Shown: in pieces, positions 31,433 to 45,937 of the stretch | How the letters are laid out: each line of letters starts with the position of its first letter | How positions within the stretch are numbered: the first letter of the stretch is position 1 | Source: Metabacillus niabensis | Lineage (GTDB): Bacteria; Bacillota; Bacilli; Bacillales; Bacillaceae | Length of the DNA stretch: 64,000 nt | NCBI RefSeq assembly: GCF_020524345.1 | Contig: NZ_JAIVLH010000012.1 | Span: forward strand, 62,001 to 126,000 | Direction: 5' to 3' | Notes under the pieces: model-generated | Told to the model about the DNA's origin: nothing | The model's input: only the letters and a program-made list of their open reading frames with translations | Databases searched by the model: none | Made by a program: the position numbers and the translations under genes

Positions 31433-33772
31433 TTAGCGTTTTTTCTTTTTCCGCTTAGCTTTTGGTGCATTTTCAAAATGCTTTTTCTTCTTTTTACGTG
31501 GCGGACGGGTTGACCATTCACCATCTTTGTCACTTTCACGTTTCTTTTCATTGCCTCCGCGTGAACCAGAGTCTTTTCTTTTGCCTGCTACAATCACTTT
31601 TGGGGTTTCTTTAGCAGGTCGTCTTCTCGTTCCCTTCATTCCTACAATTTCAAAGTCAATGGAGCGTTCGTCTTTGTTGACATTCACAACACGTACAGTG
31701 ATTTCATCACCAATGCGATAAACAGTTCCCGTACGTTCACCAATCATGGCATAATGGCGCTCATCATACCGATAATAGTCATCTGTTAAATAACTAACAT
31801 GAACTAGACCTTCAATTGTATTCGGTAGCTCCACAAACATCCCGAAGTTTGTGACAGAGCTTATAATACCGTCGTATTCTTCACCAATTTTATCAAGCAT
31901 GTATTCTGCTTTTTTCAGTTCATCTGTTTCGCGTTCTGCTTCAACCGCTCTTCGTTCCATATTGGAAGAATGTTCAGCAATCACAGGTAGACTTTCCGCC
32001 CAACTTGAACGAGTCTCTTCGTCGACTTTTCCTTCTATTAAATATGTCCGGATTAATCGATGAACAATTAAGTCAGGATAACGGCGAATTGGTGATGTGA
32101 AATGAGTGTAATACTCTGTTGCAAGTCCAAAGTGTCCAAGGCTTTCCGGATCATATTTTGCTTGCTTCATGGAACGTAGCATCACTGTTGAAATGACTGT
32201 TTCTTCAGGTGTACCTGCTACTTCCTCTAGAATATTTTGCAGGGCTCTTGGATGAATATCGTTTCCTGACCCTTTCACTGTATAGCCGAAGTTTGTAATA
32301 AACTCTAAGAAACGCTGTAATTTTTCAGCATTAGGATCTTCATGGATACGATAAATGAACGGGACATTCATCCAGTGAAAATGCTCAGCAACTGTTTCAT
32401 TTGCTAAAAGCATGAATTCCTCAATTAAACGCTCTGCTACAGAACGCTCACGCAAAACAACTTCTGTTGGAGTTCCCTCTTTATCAACAAGTACTTTTGC
32501 CTCTTTAAAATCAAAGTCAATGGCACCACGCGTCATCCGTTTTGTTCGCAGCACTTGTGCAAGCTCACCCATCAGTTCAAACATCGGCACTAATGACTCG
32601 TATTTTTTGAGAAGCTGTTCATCACGATCTTCCAATATTTTATTTACATCTGTGTATGTCATTCGCTCTGTTGTTTTAATGACACTTTGGAAAATTTCAT
32701 GATTTACAACAGTACCATTTTCATCGACTTCCATTTCACATGATAATGTAAGACGATCCACCTTCGGATTTAAGGAACAAATTCCATTTGAAAGACGGTG
32801 AGGAATCATCGGAATCACCCGGTCAACCAAATATACACTTGTTCCACGATCAGATGCTTCGCGATCAATTGGTGATTGTTCCGTCACATAATGACTTACA
32901 TCAGCAATATGAACTCCGAGTTTATAGTTACCGTTTTCGAGCTTTTTAACGGTTACCGCATCATCCAAGTCCTTCGCATCTGCTCCATCAATGGTGACGA
33001 TTGTTTCATTACGAAGATCTCGACGGTCCTTAAGATCTTCTTCTTTTATCGTTTCTGGTACGTCATTTGCTTGCTCCAATGCTTCAACCGGGAATGGACC
33101 TGGAAGCCCGTGCTTATGGATGATGGATAAAATATCAACACCAGGATCATTCTTATGACCTAAAATCTCAATGATTTCTCCTTCAGCACTCATGCGTCCT
33201 TCAGGATATGTTGTGAGTTTGACAACAACCTTGTGTCCCTCAACAGCTCCATTTGATGCCTGTTTCGGAATGAAAATATCATTTGCAATTTTTTTATCAT
33301 CCGGTATAACAAATCCGAAGTTCTTGCTTTCTGTATATGTTCCAACAACCTCTTTTACACCGCGCTCAATAATGCGGATAATCGTTCCTTCTTGTCTTGT
33401 TCCACCTGTTTTTGGGCTAACTCTTATAAGAACGATATCACCATGCATCGCCGTTTTTAACTCAGTAGGCGGGATAAAGATATCATCTAAACTTGTATCT
33501 TCCGGATCGACAAAAGCAAACCCTTTTGCATGACCAATTAATTTCCCTTTTATGAGATTCATTTTTTCCGGTAAGCCGTAGCGATTGCTTCTCGTACGAA
33601 CAACAAGTCCTTCGTCTTCCATCACAACCAATGCTTTTACAAAGTCTTTGAACACAGTCGAATCTTCAATCCCAAACGCTTCTTCAAGCTCCTGAACCGT
33701 TAATGGCTTATATGCTTCTTCTTTCATAAAAGAAAGCAATTTATCAATATGTATTTGGATGTCTTGTTCCAT
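31433..33772 (-). CDS. rnr: Ribonuclease R
   Basis: This 3'-5' exoribonuclease of 779 aa degrades structured RNA and helps tmRNA-linked decay. Domains in order are an N-terminal winged helix (about 5-65), two cold-shock domains (about 70-220), the RNB catalytic domain (about 235-565) with [12 protein letters not shown] and [20 protein letters not shown], an S1 domain (about 610-690) and a Lys-rich tail. I chose the ATG at 33772, 8 nt after AAGGAGG; the longer frame uses a start upstream of that site. It forms the secG-est-rnr-smpB-ssrA series typical of Bacillus. Confidence 0.94.
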   Translation of the reverse strand: MEQDIQIHIDKLLSFMKEEAYKPLTVQELEEAFGIEDSTVFKDFVKALVVMEDEGLVVRTRSNRYGLPEKMNLIKGKLIGHAKGFAFVDPEDTSLDDIFIPPTELKTAMHGDIVLIRVSPKTGGTRQEGTIIRIIERGVKEVVGTYTESKNFGFVIPDDKKIANDIFIPKQASNGAVEGHKVVVKLTTYPEGRMSAEGEIIEILGHKNDPGVDILSIIHKHGLPGPFPVEALEQANDVPETIKEEDLKDRRDLRNETIVTIDGADAKDLDDAVTVKKLENGNYKLGVHIADVSHYVTEQSPIDREASDRGTSVYLVDRVIPMIPHRLSNGICSLNPKVDRLTLSCEMEVDENGTVVNHEIFQSVIKTTERMTYTDVNKILEDRDEQLLKKYESLVPMFELMGELAQVLRTKRMTRGAIDFDFKEAKVLVDKEGTPTEVVLRERSVAERLIEEFMLLANETVAEHFHWMNVPFIYRIHEDPNAEKLQRFLEFITNFGYTVKGSGNDIHPRALQNILEEVAGTPEETVISTVMLRSMKQAKYDPESLGHFGLATEYYTHFTSPIRRYPDLIVHRLIRTYLIEGKVDEETRSSWAESLPVIAEHSSNMERRAVEAERETDELKKAEYMLDKIGEEYDGIISSVTNFGMFVELPNTIEGLVHVSYLTDDYYRYDERHYAMIGERTGTVYRIGDEITVRVVNVNKDERSIDFEIVGMKGTRRRPAKETPKVIVAGKRKDSGSRGGNEKKRESDKDGEWSTRPPRKKKKKHFENAPKAKRKKKKR

Positions 33773-33795
33773 TTGATCATCCTCCTTATTATAGT

Positions 33796-34536
33796 TTACC
33801 AATCAAGGCTTTCTAAAAATTGGTACACATCCTCATGCACCTGATCTCGCTCTTTATCAAGAGTAATCACATGTCCGGATTCCTCGTACCATTTTAATTG
33901 TTTATGATCATTTTCCACTTCATTATAAATAATGTTTGCACTATCTGTGTTGATCATATGATCATGTCTAGCCTGTACAACAAAGGTCGGCGAGTAAATC
34001 ATATCTACATTATTTCGCACATCTGAGATTAACTCCTGCAACGCTTTTAAAGTATTCATTGGCGTTTTTTCGAAAGTCTTCATCTCTTCTTCAATTTCCT
34101 CAGGAGATTTCCCTTCAAACTTCTTATAATTTCTAGCATACTCAAGTACACCTTGATACATGACTTCTTCACTTTTAATATACATTGGGGCACACATTGG
34201 GATAATACCCTTTACCGGCATTGTATAACCTAATTTAAGAGAGAACACACCGCCCAGAGACAAGCCGCCAACTGCAATGTCTTCAAATCCCATTTGTTTC
34301 AGATGCTCATACCCTGCTTCCACATCCTTCCACCAATCCTCTGGACCCGTGTGGACAAGCTCTTCCGGCGGTACTCCGTGACCTTTATATTGCGGAGCAT
34401 GACAAGTGTACCCACGCTCACTTAAGAATCGCGCAAGCATCCTTACATCTGCTGTATTCCCTGTGAATCCGTGTAATAACAACACGGCTTTGTCTCCACC
34501 TTCAAAAGTAAATGGTTTCGGTAAAACTCTTTTCAT
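33796..34536 (-). CDS. est: Carboxylesterase Est (YvaK)
   Basis: This 246-aa alpha/beta hydrolase resembles the thermostable Geobacillus Est30 family of monoacyl-ester hydrolases. The nucleophile is Ser93 in GGLSLGG, the acid Asp192 in ARHDHMI and the base His222 in ESGHVITLD. An HGFTGNTAD oxyanion region is at about 22-30. It is cytoplasmic, with no signal peptide. The gene precedes rnr by 23 nt and follows secG, the conserved Bacillus arrangement. Confidence 0.93.
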   Translation of the reverse strand: MKRVLPKPFTFEGGDKAVLLLHGFTGNTADVRMLARFLSERGYTCHAPQYKGHGVPPEELVHTGPEDWWKDVEAGYEHLKQMGFEDIAVGGLSLGGVFSLKLGYTMPVKGIIPMCAPMYIKSEEVMYQGVLEYARNYKKFEGKSPEEIEEEMKTFEKTPMNTLKALQELISDVRNNVDMIYSPTFVVQARHDHMINTDSANIIYNEVENDHKQLKWYEESGHVITLDKERDQVHEDVYQFLESLDW

Positions 34537-34647
34537 TTCTTTGTAACTCCTTCTACTACTTTTATTTAGTTTAACCCAATGGGGCAGTGAGTATTACTTC
34601 CTGTATGTATACTATTTTAAACAAACTGCGCACAGGTTGACACCTAA

Positions 34648-34685
34648 TAAAAAAAGAGCCTGTTTCTACAGACCCTTACTCTTTA
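34648..34685 (-). terminator. Terminator of secG
   Basis: AAGAG/CTCTT with an inner GTCTGT/ACAG stem, followed by TTTTTTTATT on the minus strand, starts a few bases after the secG stop. Read-through to est is still possible. Confidence 0.7.
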
Positions 34686-34688
34686 TCA

Positions 34689-34922
34689 TTATTGTACGAT
34701 ATACGCCACTAAAACTGTCAAAACAAAGAATAATACGGATAACACAATCGTTGCGCGGTGTAAAACTAAATCCAAACCACGAGCCTTTTGCTTACCAAAA
34801 AGCTGCTCGGCACCACCAGAGATCGCACCTGATAATCCTGCGCTTTTACCAGATTGTAATAACACAACTGTAATCAAAGCAATCGATACAAGAACAAGTA
34901 GAATAATTAATGCTGTATGCAT
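34689..34922 (-). CDS. secG: SecG, protein-export membrane subunit
   Basis: This 77-aa subunit of the SecYEG translocon has two transmembrane helices ([20 protein letters not shown] and [19 protein letters not shown]). Between them is the conserved loop [21 protein letters not shown] chose the ATG at 34922 with AGGAGG 9 nt upstream; the upstream ATG frame adds residues foreign to the family. It heads the est-rnr group. Confidence 0.94.
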   Translation of the reverse strand: MHTALIILLVLVSIALITVVLLQSGKSAGLSGAISGGAEQLFGKQKARGLDLVLHRATIVLSVLFFVLTVLVAYIVQ

Positions 34923-35045
34923 GAATTGACACCTCCTGAGAATGCGCACAAATAGATAGTTTAAATGTACCATAAGTGGGGGTGGGATACAATAAGCGTT
35001 TGAGCAAATTAGCCGTTTTTGGTCATCAAAAGGTCATTTCCTGAA

Positions 35046-35145
35046 TATATCTACGATTATTTTAGTAGTACCTTCGATTCTATGATTTTATCTTCGATTA
35101 TCAAAATATATCTTCGATTTTTCAGTTTTATCAACGATTAGACAT
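35046..35145 (-). repeat. Short tandem-repeat array 1
   Basis: On the minus strand five degenerate units of about 20 bp follow each other: GTCTAATCGTTGATAAAACTG, then units with AATCGAAGATA, AATCGAAGATAAAAT, AATCGAAGGTA and AATCGTAGATA. The array starts with TGTCTAATCG, which also encodes the last residues (MSNR, stop) of the NERD gene. Arrays 2-4 (36186, 45757, 55247) share this design. Confidence 0.75.
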
Positions 35146-36122
35146 ATTAGACAAATCCACTGTATCATCTAGATGATACACTCTACTTTTATTGTCCCCT
35201 GTATATCGAAGGTTCATCGAATGTAATAATCTATTGGCTGTTGGTGCTGAGTTTAATACCAGAAAGTCCCTTAACTCTGAATTTGTTATTGTGGCTTTAA
35301 ACAGTAACTTATAATCATTCAAAGCTTGGATATGAGCTTTTTTGTCTTTTTTTGTACAGTTTGGACAATACCAATTACCCTTCACTCTTATTAACGGAAG
35401 ATACCTGCACTCCTTGCAAATTACACCTTTTAAGATTTCCTCTTCTTTGATTTGATATCGTTTTAAAATAGAGGTCTCTCCCTTAGTATGCCGTTTAAGC
35501 AAGTTTCGAGTGATCTTTTTAAGTTCTCTCTCTTCAAGGCATTTACTTTTTGATGTTTGGAATAGTTGATTAATCTGCGTGGGAAGTTCTTCTTTATGGA
35601 TGACTTTCTTTTGAAGATCTTTGTCTTCAGAGGAGGTACGAATAATGGTGTAGGAATTACTAATGACAACAATTGAAGTGATGTTAGGCAAATTTAGTTT
35701 GTTTATAAAAAGCCATTCTCTTAACTGTATTTCTTGTCGTTCTAATTGTGTAATTGGGTAAGTGTATCCTTTTTCTACACCATCTTTAGATTGTATTAGT
35801 TGTTTAAATTCCGGGTCGAAATAGATTGTTCCTGAGAAATTTTTGACTTCAAGAATAATGGCTATTTTTTTGTAAGAATCAATGTATCTAATTGAAAGAA
35901 ATGCTTTTTTGTTTTGAGTCTTAGATCGTGGAAGATGTAGTAGTCTTTTTCATCTAAAAAACTTAGTGAGTAATCAATTGCTTTCTCACCTTTAAATCCG
36001 GCTCGTCTTTTGTTTACTTCTTCAGTAATGAGAGATAATTTAGAATGCTGGTGGGGTAGTCTGAAAAGTAATCCTTCTAATTGGAGGATTATACGGGTGA
36101 TTTCACGCTCTTTCAGTATCAT
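35131..36122 (-). pseudogene. NERD-domain nuclease-like gene with a -1 frameshift in an A7 run
   Basis: Two frames join into one protein of about 330 aa. The first (36122-35862) carries the NERD N-terminal part: GEKAIDYSLSFL, HDLRLKTKKHFFQLDTLIL, TKK stop. After A7 at 35871-35865 the frame shifts and continues IAIILEVKNFSGTIYFDPEF into the second frame. The second frame ends with a zinc ribbon, CKECRYLPLI..GNWYCPNC, and a conserved C-terminus (SAPTANRLLHSMNLRYTG). The predicted nuclease residues Glu, Asp and EVK are split across the shift. A single lost A, a sequencing error, or programmed -1 slippage on A AAA AAA would all explain it. Repeat arrays flank it on both sides. Confidence 0.78.
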
Positions 36123-36185
36123 TTTTTCAACTCCATATTTGGTTTTGTTATATATTTCTCTACGAACTGTTAAAATCCTTCACTT

Positions 36186-36294
36186 ATTTATTTTTAGCTT
36201 CGATTATTTAGATTCTATCTTCGATTACGAAACTATATCTTCGATTCTAATGATTTATCAACGATTTTGTGACTTTTATCTCCGATTAGACAAT
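36186..36294 (-). repeat. Short tandem-repeat array 2
   Basis: On the minus strand the array opens TTGTCTAATCGGAGATAAAA and continues with units AATCGTTGATAAAT, AATCGAAGATATAG, AATCGAAGATAGAAT and AATCGAAGCTAAAA. Unit length is about 19-23 bp. It sits between eno and the NERD gene. Confidence 0.75.
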
Positions 36295-36325
36295 TCCTGC
36301 CAAAATTCGCCCCTCCCTCCACAAA

Positions 36326-36357
36326 CAAAAAAGAACTGCCGCACCCCGCGGCAGTTC
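36326..36357 (-). terminator. Terminator of the glycolytic operon after eno
   Basis: GAACTGCCGC (36357-36348) pairs with GCGGCAGTTC (36342-36333), then TTTTTTG on the minus strand. Confidence 0.92.
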
Positions 36358-36371
36358 CCACACTCAACTTA

Positions 36372-37703
<1,332 letters not shown>

Positions 37704-37768
37704 TCAATCACTTCATTCCGGGTTCCCCTCTGCGGCCGACTTTGGGGTTCCCTTCTTTGCTAGAGGTC

Positions 37769-40073
<2,305 letters not shown>

Positions 40074-40112
40074 TCAAATCAAGATTTCACAACTAACTTG
40101 CAGTTGTTACTT

Positions 40113-40288
40113 TTCACGACACGTCTCTGTACTTAGTTCTCGTGTCTAGCTACATCGACCAGCGACTAGTGAACTTCACCCTCCTCCTTACGATAAGTCA
40201 ACATCGAATCGCTAACGCTCTTCGTGTTTCCTTTATCTCATACGGAGGCCTCCAGTTCATACGTCGCTAAGCGGTCGATTCCGCTTTT
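40113..40288. repeat. Structured intergenic element inside the glycolytic operon
   Basis: This noncoding block separates pgk from tpiA. On the minus strand it runs from AAAGCGGAATCGACCGCTTA, through GAGGCCTCCGTATGAG and GATTCGATGTTGACTTATCG, to CACTAGTCGCTGGTCGATG and ACACGAGAAC. Several short palindromes (CGGAATCGACCG, GGAGGCCTCC, CACGAAGAGCG) suggest a folded RNA. The block has no coding potential, and its style matches Bacillaceae interspersed elements. I see only one copy in the window. Confidence 0.5.
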
Positions 40289-40289
40289 C

Positions 40290-41474
40290 TTATTTATCGT
40301 TTAATGCAACTACACCTGGAAGCTCTTTACCTTCCATAAATTCAAGAGATGCTCCACCGCCAGTTGAAATGTGGCTCATTTTGTCAGCCAAATTGAACTT
40401 TTCGACAGCGGCAGCTGAATCTCCTCCTCCGATAACGGAATATGTATCATTTGCCTCAGCTAATGCTTCTGCAACTGCTTTTGTACCACCCGCGAATGTA
40501 TCTAATTCGAATACACCCATTGGTCCGTTCCAGATCACAAGCTTAGAGTTTTTGATAACGTCAGCGTAGATTTCACGTGTTTTTGGACCTGCATCAAGGC
40601 CTTCCCAATCGCTTGGAATGCTGTCGATTGATACAACTTGCGTGTTTGCATCGTTCGAGAAGTCATCCGCAACAACGACATCTACAGGCATGTAGAAATT
40701 TACACCTTTTTCTTTTGCTGTTTCAAGGTATGATTTCGCTAAATCAATTTTGTCTTCTTCTAAAAGTGACTTACCAACATCATGGCCTAAAGCTTTGATA
40801 AATGTGTAAGCTAATCCGCCACCGATGATTAAGTTGTCAACTTTATCAAGCAAGTTATCGATTACACCGATTTTATCTTTAACTTTTGCTCCACCAATGA
40901 TCGCAGTGAATGGACGATCTGGATTAGAAAGTGCTTTACCTAATACTTCAAGCTCTTTTTCCATTAAGAAACCAGCAACTGCTGGGATATGTTTTGCAAT
41001 CCCTTCAGTAGAAGCATGTGCACGGTGAGCTGCTCCGAACGCATCGTTCACATAAACATCAGCAAGGTCTGCAAATGCTTTTGCTAATTCTGGATCATTT
41101 TTCTCTTCACCAGCATAGAAACGTACGTTTTCCAGTAAAAGAAGTCCGCCTTCTTCTAATTTTGCAATTTCAGCTTTTACAGCATCGCCATAAGCTTCAT
41201 CTGTTTTTACAACATTTTTACCAGAAAGCTCTTGTAGTTTTTCTGCTACAGCATTTAAGCGTAACTCTTCAACTACTTCACCTTTTGGACGACCTAAGTG
41301 ACTAGCTAGTACAACTTTTGCACCCTGCTCACTTAAGTATTGAATTGTTGGTAAAGCTGCACGAATACGTGTTTCATCTGTAACTTGTCCATCCTTCATC
41401 GGTACGTTAAAATCAACGCGACAAAAGACGACTTTTCCTTTTACATCAATGTCTTTAACTGACTTTTTGTTCAT
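40290..41474 (-). CDS. pgk: Phosphoglycerate kinase
   Basis: This 394-aa enzyme makes ATP from 1,3-bisphosphoglycerate. Visible blocks are [18 protein letters not shown] near the N-terminus, [52 protein letters not shown] and the nucleotide loop [14 protein letters not shown] with [22 protein letters not shown] precedes the ATG. A terminator after gap suggests a promoter of its own upstream. Confidence 0.97.
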   Translation of the reverse strand: MNKKSVKDIDVKGKVVFCRVDFNVPMKDGQVTDETRIRAALPTIQYLSEQGAKVVLASHLGRPKGEVVEELRLNAVAEKLQELSGKNVVKTDEAYGDAVKAEIAKLEEGGLLLLENVRFYAGEEKNDPELAKAFADLADVYVNDAFGAAHRAHASTEGIAKHIPAVAGFLMEKELEVLGKALSNPDRPFTAIIGGAKVKDKIGVIDNLLDKVDNLIIGGGLAYTFIKALGHDVGKSLLEEDKIDLAKSYLETAKEKGVNFYMPVDVVVADDFSNDANTQVVSIDSIPSDWEGLDAGPKTREIYADVIKNSKLVIWNGPMGVFELDTFAGGTKAVAEALAEANDTYSVIGGGDSAAAVEKFNLADKMSHISTGGGASLEFMEGKELPGVVALNDK

Positions 41475-41499
41475 GAAAAGCCCTCCCTATTTAAACTAG

Positions 41500-41675
41500 C
41501 TCATTGTACAACTTATCATGCGATTTGAAACCTCTTGCTATCCCCCGCTATAAGCGAGAGGTCAGGTATAGCCGATTGATTTCACAATTCCATTAGCAAA
41601 ACTTGGCTTATCGTCAAGTCCCAATGGCGAAAGCCTTAGTTTTATATTATCATCAATAAAATCTTATACTTTCTG
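41500..41675. repeat. Gap-pgk intergenic repeat, copy B
   Basis: This noncoding stretch resembles 21871-21945 over 41611-41675 (TCAAGTCCCAATGGCGAAAG, then CCTTAG and ATCTTATACTTTCTG). The adjacent CCTCTTGCTATCCCCCGCTA and TAAGCGAGAGGT form an imperfect hairpin (CCTCT..AGAGG). It lies in the leader of pgk, after the gap terminator. Confidence 0.5.
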
Positions 41676-41679
41676 ATAA

Positions 41680-41712
41680 CAAAAACAGGGAAAGGGGATG
41701 ATCCCCTTTCCC
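41680..41712 (-). terminator. Terminator of cggR-gap
   Basis: GGGAAAGGGGAT (41712-41701) pairs with ATCCCCTTTCCC (41699-41688), then TGTTTTTGTT on the minus strand. It divides the regulated cggR-gap unit from pgk-tpiA-gpmI-eno. Confidence 0.88.
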
Positions 41713-41751
41713 CATTGGTTTGTAGCTATATAGTTCGATAACTCTTAAGAA

Positions 41752-42774
<1,023 letters not shown>

Positions 42775-42861
42775 TTAATTTGTCCGAGGGCTTACCTTGG
42801 ACACTTTCATAAGAAATGGTTCTACTCTTAAAAGAGAAGAACTTTTTATAATCAGGGAGTG

Positions 42862-43884
42862 TTAATCCCTTATTAACTCATTTGCTGCCGCTTCATCTGT
42901 TATAAGAACAGAATCCAGCGTTTGTTTCATATAGGCTTTAATCGCCTTTGCTTTTGAGGCTCCGCCTGCTACAGCGATAACAGATGGAATTTCCTCGATG
43001 TCATCTAATTGAATACCGACCGTCTGAACCTTATGTACAATCTCACCTTGCTGGTCAAAATAGTAGCCAAATGCTTCGGCAACAGCCTTTCCTTCGATAA
43101 TCTTCCGAAAATGTTCCTCCGGAGTTTTTCGACGTTCCGCCATTGTTTTAGCGTCCCCTATTCCATGAACGACCATACTGGCTGATTTCAAGATTGTTAA
43201 AGTTTCTTTAATCGACGGTTCTTCAATAATGGCCTGGTAGGCATCTTTACTAAGTTGTTGATCAGGTGCGTACAGTAGTCGATAATTTCCGCTTGCACGC
43301 TCGGCCATTTTGGCGCAAATTGTGTTCGCTTGATTTTCAACTGTTTCCCCTAATCCTCCACGTGCCGGGACGAATAAAGTATCACGAATTTTACTGTCGG
43401 GTGTCATCATTTCGGCAACTGCTGCAAGTGTTGTTCCACCGGTAACAGCGACGATATTATTGCCCGTTAAACGCTCCTTTATACATGTTACACATGCTCT
43501 TCCCATTTCTTTTTTAACCCATGGAGATTGATCACTATCACCTGAGACAACGATGACTCTGTTTAAATTGAATTTCTCCTTTAATGTATTTTCCAAAGAA
43601 GACAATCCTAAAACATCTTTCATCATTTCTTCGAGGTGAATTAGTAAAGACGTTCCCTCATCTGTCAAGGTCATACCTGAAGTTTGAATGTCAATCAGAT
43701 TTTGATCCTTCAGAAACTGAACTTCGTTTCTTAGAACTCTTTCACTAATGCCCAGGCTAATTGAGAGACTTCTGCGTCCAATCGGCTGCATCAATCGTAT
43801 GTACTGTAGGATTTGATAGCGTTTTTGCATAACCTGCAACAGGTCAGGCAATAATTTTTTTTGTACTGTGATAAGTGATTTCAT
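42862..43884 (-). CDS. cggR: Central glycolytic genes repressor CggR
   Basis: This 340-aa SorC-family repressor has an N-terminal winged helix (MQKRYQILQYIRLMQPIGRR, SLSISLGISERVLRNEVQFL at about residues 20-60). The sugar-phosphate-binding domain contains VVSGDSDQSPWVKKEMG and NIVAVTGGTTLAAVAEMM. In B. subtilis fructose-1,6-bisphosphate relieves its repression. It autoregulates through the two direct operator repeats at 43913-43947. GAGGGAT precedes the ATG. Confidence 0.95.
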   Translation of the reverse strand: MKSLITVQKKLLPDLLQVMQKRYQILQYIRLMQPIGRRSLSISLGISERVLRNEVQFLKDQNLIDIQTSGMTLTDEGTSLLIHLEEMMKDVLGLSSLENTLKEKFNLNRVIVVSGDSDQSPWVKKEMGRACVTCIKERLTGNNIVAVTGGTTLAAVAEMMTPDSKIRDTLFVPARGGLGETVENQANTICAKMAERASGNYRLLYAPDQQLSKDAYQAIIEEPSIKETLTILKSASMVVHGIGDAKTMAERRKTPEEHFRKIIEGKAVAEAFGYYFDQQGEIVHKVQTVGIQLDDIEEIPSVIAVAGGASKAKAIKAYMKQTLDSVLITDEAAANELIRD

Positions 43885-43912
43885 TTTTGCTATCCCTCTC
43901 TGAGTCGATATG

Positions 43913-44012
43913 GACTAAAATGGTCCCTCTGTGACGTATTATGTCCCACCATCTCAAAAAAAAATCTCCCTTGCCATATTTTTATTTTAACAGGGGAAAA
44001 TGGCATATTCAA
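43913..44012 (-). promoter_or_regulatory. cggR-gapA promoter and CggR operator
   Basis: TTGAAT (44012-44007) and TAAAAT (43989-43984) on the minus strand are 17 bp apart. Downstream, GGGACATAATACGTC (43947-43933) and GGGACCATTTTAGTC (43927-43913) form two direct repeats 20 bp apart, matching the CggR site pattern GGGACN6TGTCN4 repeated twice. Repressor bound there would block elongation. Confidence 0.9.
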
Positions 44013-44030
44013 GAAATGTTTACTGACTTT

Positions 44031-44264
44031 TTAAAGTAATCGCTTTCTTATGGAATCTTTATCCAAAATTCCGTATGTGACCACTTCTTCTTCTATTTCA
44101 ATGACTGGAATCATAATTTGAAACTTCTCCAAAAGCTCATCATCTTGATAAATATCGACTACTTTATATTCAAAATCAAACTCTTCTTGTAGTTCATGAA
44201 TAATGGCCAATCCTTTATCACATAATGAACAATTCTCTTTTGAATAAAAGATTACTTTCTTCAC
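44031..44264 (-). CDS. Glutaredoxin/thioredoxin-like thiol protein
   Basis: This 77-aa protein has a thioredoxin-like fold: KKVIFYSKENCSLCDKGLAI with the CxxC motif Cys12-Ser-Leu-Cys15. A cis-Pro-type IMIPVIEIEEEVVTYG follows. It is the short DUF836/glutaredoxin-like form. The preceding sigma-54 gene ends 26 nt upstream. I infer a redox or disulfide-handling role; partners are not visible. Confidence 0.8.
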   Translation of the reverse strand: MKKVIFYSKENCSLCDKGLAIIHELQEEFDFEYKVVDIYQDDELLEKFQIMIPVIEIEEEVVTYGILDKDSIRKRLL

Positions 44265-44290
44265 AGCTGATAAGCACTTCCATTTCGTTA

Positions 44291-45583
44291 TTAATATTCT
44301 TTCCTTATTGAAGATGTTGGAATATTCAATTGCTCACGATACTTTGTTACCGTTCTTCTGGAAATATCAATATCATACAACGTTTTAAGGGTATTGGCTA
44401 TTTTTTGATCTGACAATGGCTTTTTCTTATTCTCTGAAACGATCACTTCCTTAAGCCTCAATTTCACTGAAGAAGCAGAAACATCTCCTTGATCTTCTGA
44501 TAACTTTGTTGAGAAAAAAGACTTCATATTCATTAGTCCATGTGGAGTTTGCACAAACTTGTCTTTCACCGTACGACTGACAGTTGATTCATGGATGTCT
44601 AACGTATCTGCAATATCCTTTAATGTTAAGGGCTTTAATGCACTTTTCCCTTTATTAAAAAAGTCACTTTGTCTTTTTAGAATTTCATTCATTACATTGA
44701 TCATTGTTTCTTTTCTTTGTTCAATTGCCCGTATCAGCCATTTACCTTGAATGGCATTCTTCGCGTAATAGCTTTTCGCTTCTTTATCAATTGGAAACGA
44801 GCCGCTCGCCACAGAAGGATCATGAACCATTAGTTGCGGTATGATTTTATCATTGTATATGATATGCCAGGTACCATTTACTTCTTTTATCATCATATCA
44901 GGTGTCACATATGTGCTCTCATCCACTCCATACTTTAACCCAGGCCTAGGTTCCAGCTGTTTAATGATTTCATGAATTTCTTGTATTTGAGTTATTTTTA
45001 TTTTTAAGATCTTGGAAAGTTCCTTCCAAGACTTTTCAGCAAATAAACGAAAATGGTCAGAGATAATTGTTTCCGCCAGCTGATTCCTGGTTTTCAGTCG
45101 TCTTAGTTGCAATAAAATGCACTCCTGTAGAGAACGGGCACCGATTCCTGCCGGCTCTAAACTTTGAAGAAAATACAATTTACTCTCAATTACCTCTTCG
45201 TCTACATTCATGATAAGTGCCAGGTCTTCAAGTGAGTCTTTTATATACCCGTTTGAATCCAATGCATTAATAAGCAGTTCAAGACAAGCCCGGTCTTGCT
45301 TTGATAATGAAAAATCAATCAACTGATGGCGCAGATGATCACGAAGATTTGTTTTTTCTTTTACGGTATTTTCAATGAAGGATTGTTTGTTTGAGGAAGA
45401 TCGTGACTGTCGAAAAGGTGACTGCCTGCTCTCCTTTACTTCAATTAGAGGATTTTCTAGCGTAAGCTCTCGCACATATGAAAGCAAATCTGCCGAGGAA
45501 TATTGCAAAAGTGAGATGGCTTGTTGCAGTTCTTGAGTCATATTAAGTTTTAACCCCTGTTGTTGCACTAAATCCATTTTCAT
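44291..45583 (-). CDS. rpoN: RNA polymerase sigma-54 factor (SigL)
   Basis: This 430-aa sigma-54 has all three regions: the N-terminal activator-interacting Gln/Leu-rich segment (LKLNMTQELQQAISLLQYSS at about 12-31), the core-binding domain in the middle, and the DNA-binding helix-turn-helix (TLKDIADTLDIHESTVSRTV). The RpoN box ISRRTVTKYREQLNI is near the C-terminus. In B. subtilis SigL drives levanase, arginine and branched-chain amino-acid use. No sigma-54 activator is in the window. Confidence 0.95.
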   Translation of the reverse strand: MKMDLVQQQGLKLNMTQELQQAISLLQYSSADLLSYVRELTLENPLIEVKESRQSPFRQSRSSSNKQSFIENTVKEKTNLRDHLRHQLIDFSLSKQDRACLELLINALDSNGYIKDSLEDLALIMNVDEEVIESKLYFLQSLEPAGIGARSLQECILLQLRRLKTRNQLAETIISDHFRLFAEKSWKELSKILKIKITQIQEIHEIIKQLEPRPGLKYGVDESTYVTPDMMIKEVNGTWHIIYNDKIIPQLMVHDPSVASGSFPIDKEAKSYYAKNAIQGKWLIRAIEQRKETMINVMNEILKRQSDFFNKGKSALKPLTLKDIADTLDIHESTVSRTVKDKFVQTPHGLMNMKSFFSTKLSEDQGDVSASSVKLRLKEVIVSENKKKPLSDQKIANTLKTLYDIDISRRTVTKYREQLNIPTSSIRKEY

Positions 45584-45756
45584 TTTAGTTTCCTCCCAAT
45601 AATAGTCTACACAATAAGGTTGAAAAATGTTCTGATCGTCAACAGAAAGCGCTTACAGATACTATTTTACTAATCAATGATTCTATTACACAAGTATTTT
45701 CTTTTACCAAGTTTATGTATTGTGCTGGAATACATACGCATTGTTGCTGGCAAATC

Positions 45757-45864
45757 TTATTTTATTTTCGATTCCGGGAATTTATTTACGATTTTCATAT
45801 TTTATTTTCGACTTTGGATATATATATTTTCGATTTTCAAATTTTATTTACTATTAGACAAAAT
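45757..45864 (-). repeat. Short tandem-repeat array 3
   Basis: On the minus strand the array opens TTTTGTCTAATAGTAAATAA and continues with units AATCGAAAATATA, AGTCGAAAATAAAAT, AATCGTAAATAAAT and AATCGAAAATAAAAT. It is between sigma-54 and the MFS gene. The remainder of 45584-45937 holds no gene. Confidence 0.75.
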
Positions 45865-45893
45865 CCGACACATTGCGCCACCCCGTATACCTC

Positions 45894-45932
45894 AAAAAGA
45901 AAAGAGCCGATCCCCTTAAAGGAATCAGCTCT
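45894..45932 (-). terminator. Terminator of the MFS efflux gene
   Basis: AGAGCtGATTCC and GGGGATCgGCTCT (45932-45921 and 45915-45903) form the stem, then TTTCTTTTTG on the minus strand, just after the MFS stop. Confidence 0.85.
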
Positions 45933-45937
45933 ACATA

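Noticed and set aside
35046-36294. The ATCG repeat arrays as a CRISPR locus
   Set aside because: Units are only about 20 bp, degenerate, without constant spacers, and no cas gene is present anywhere in the window.
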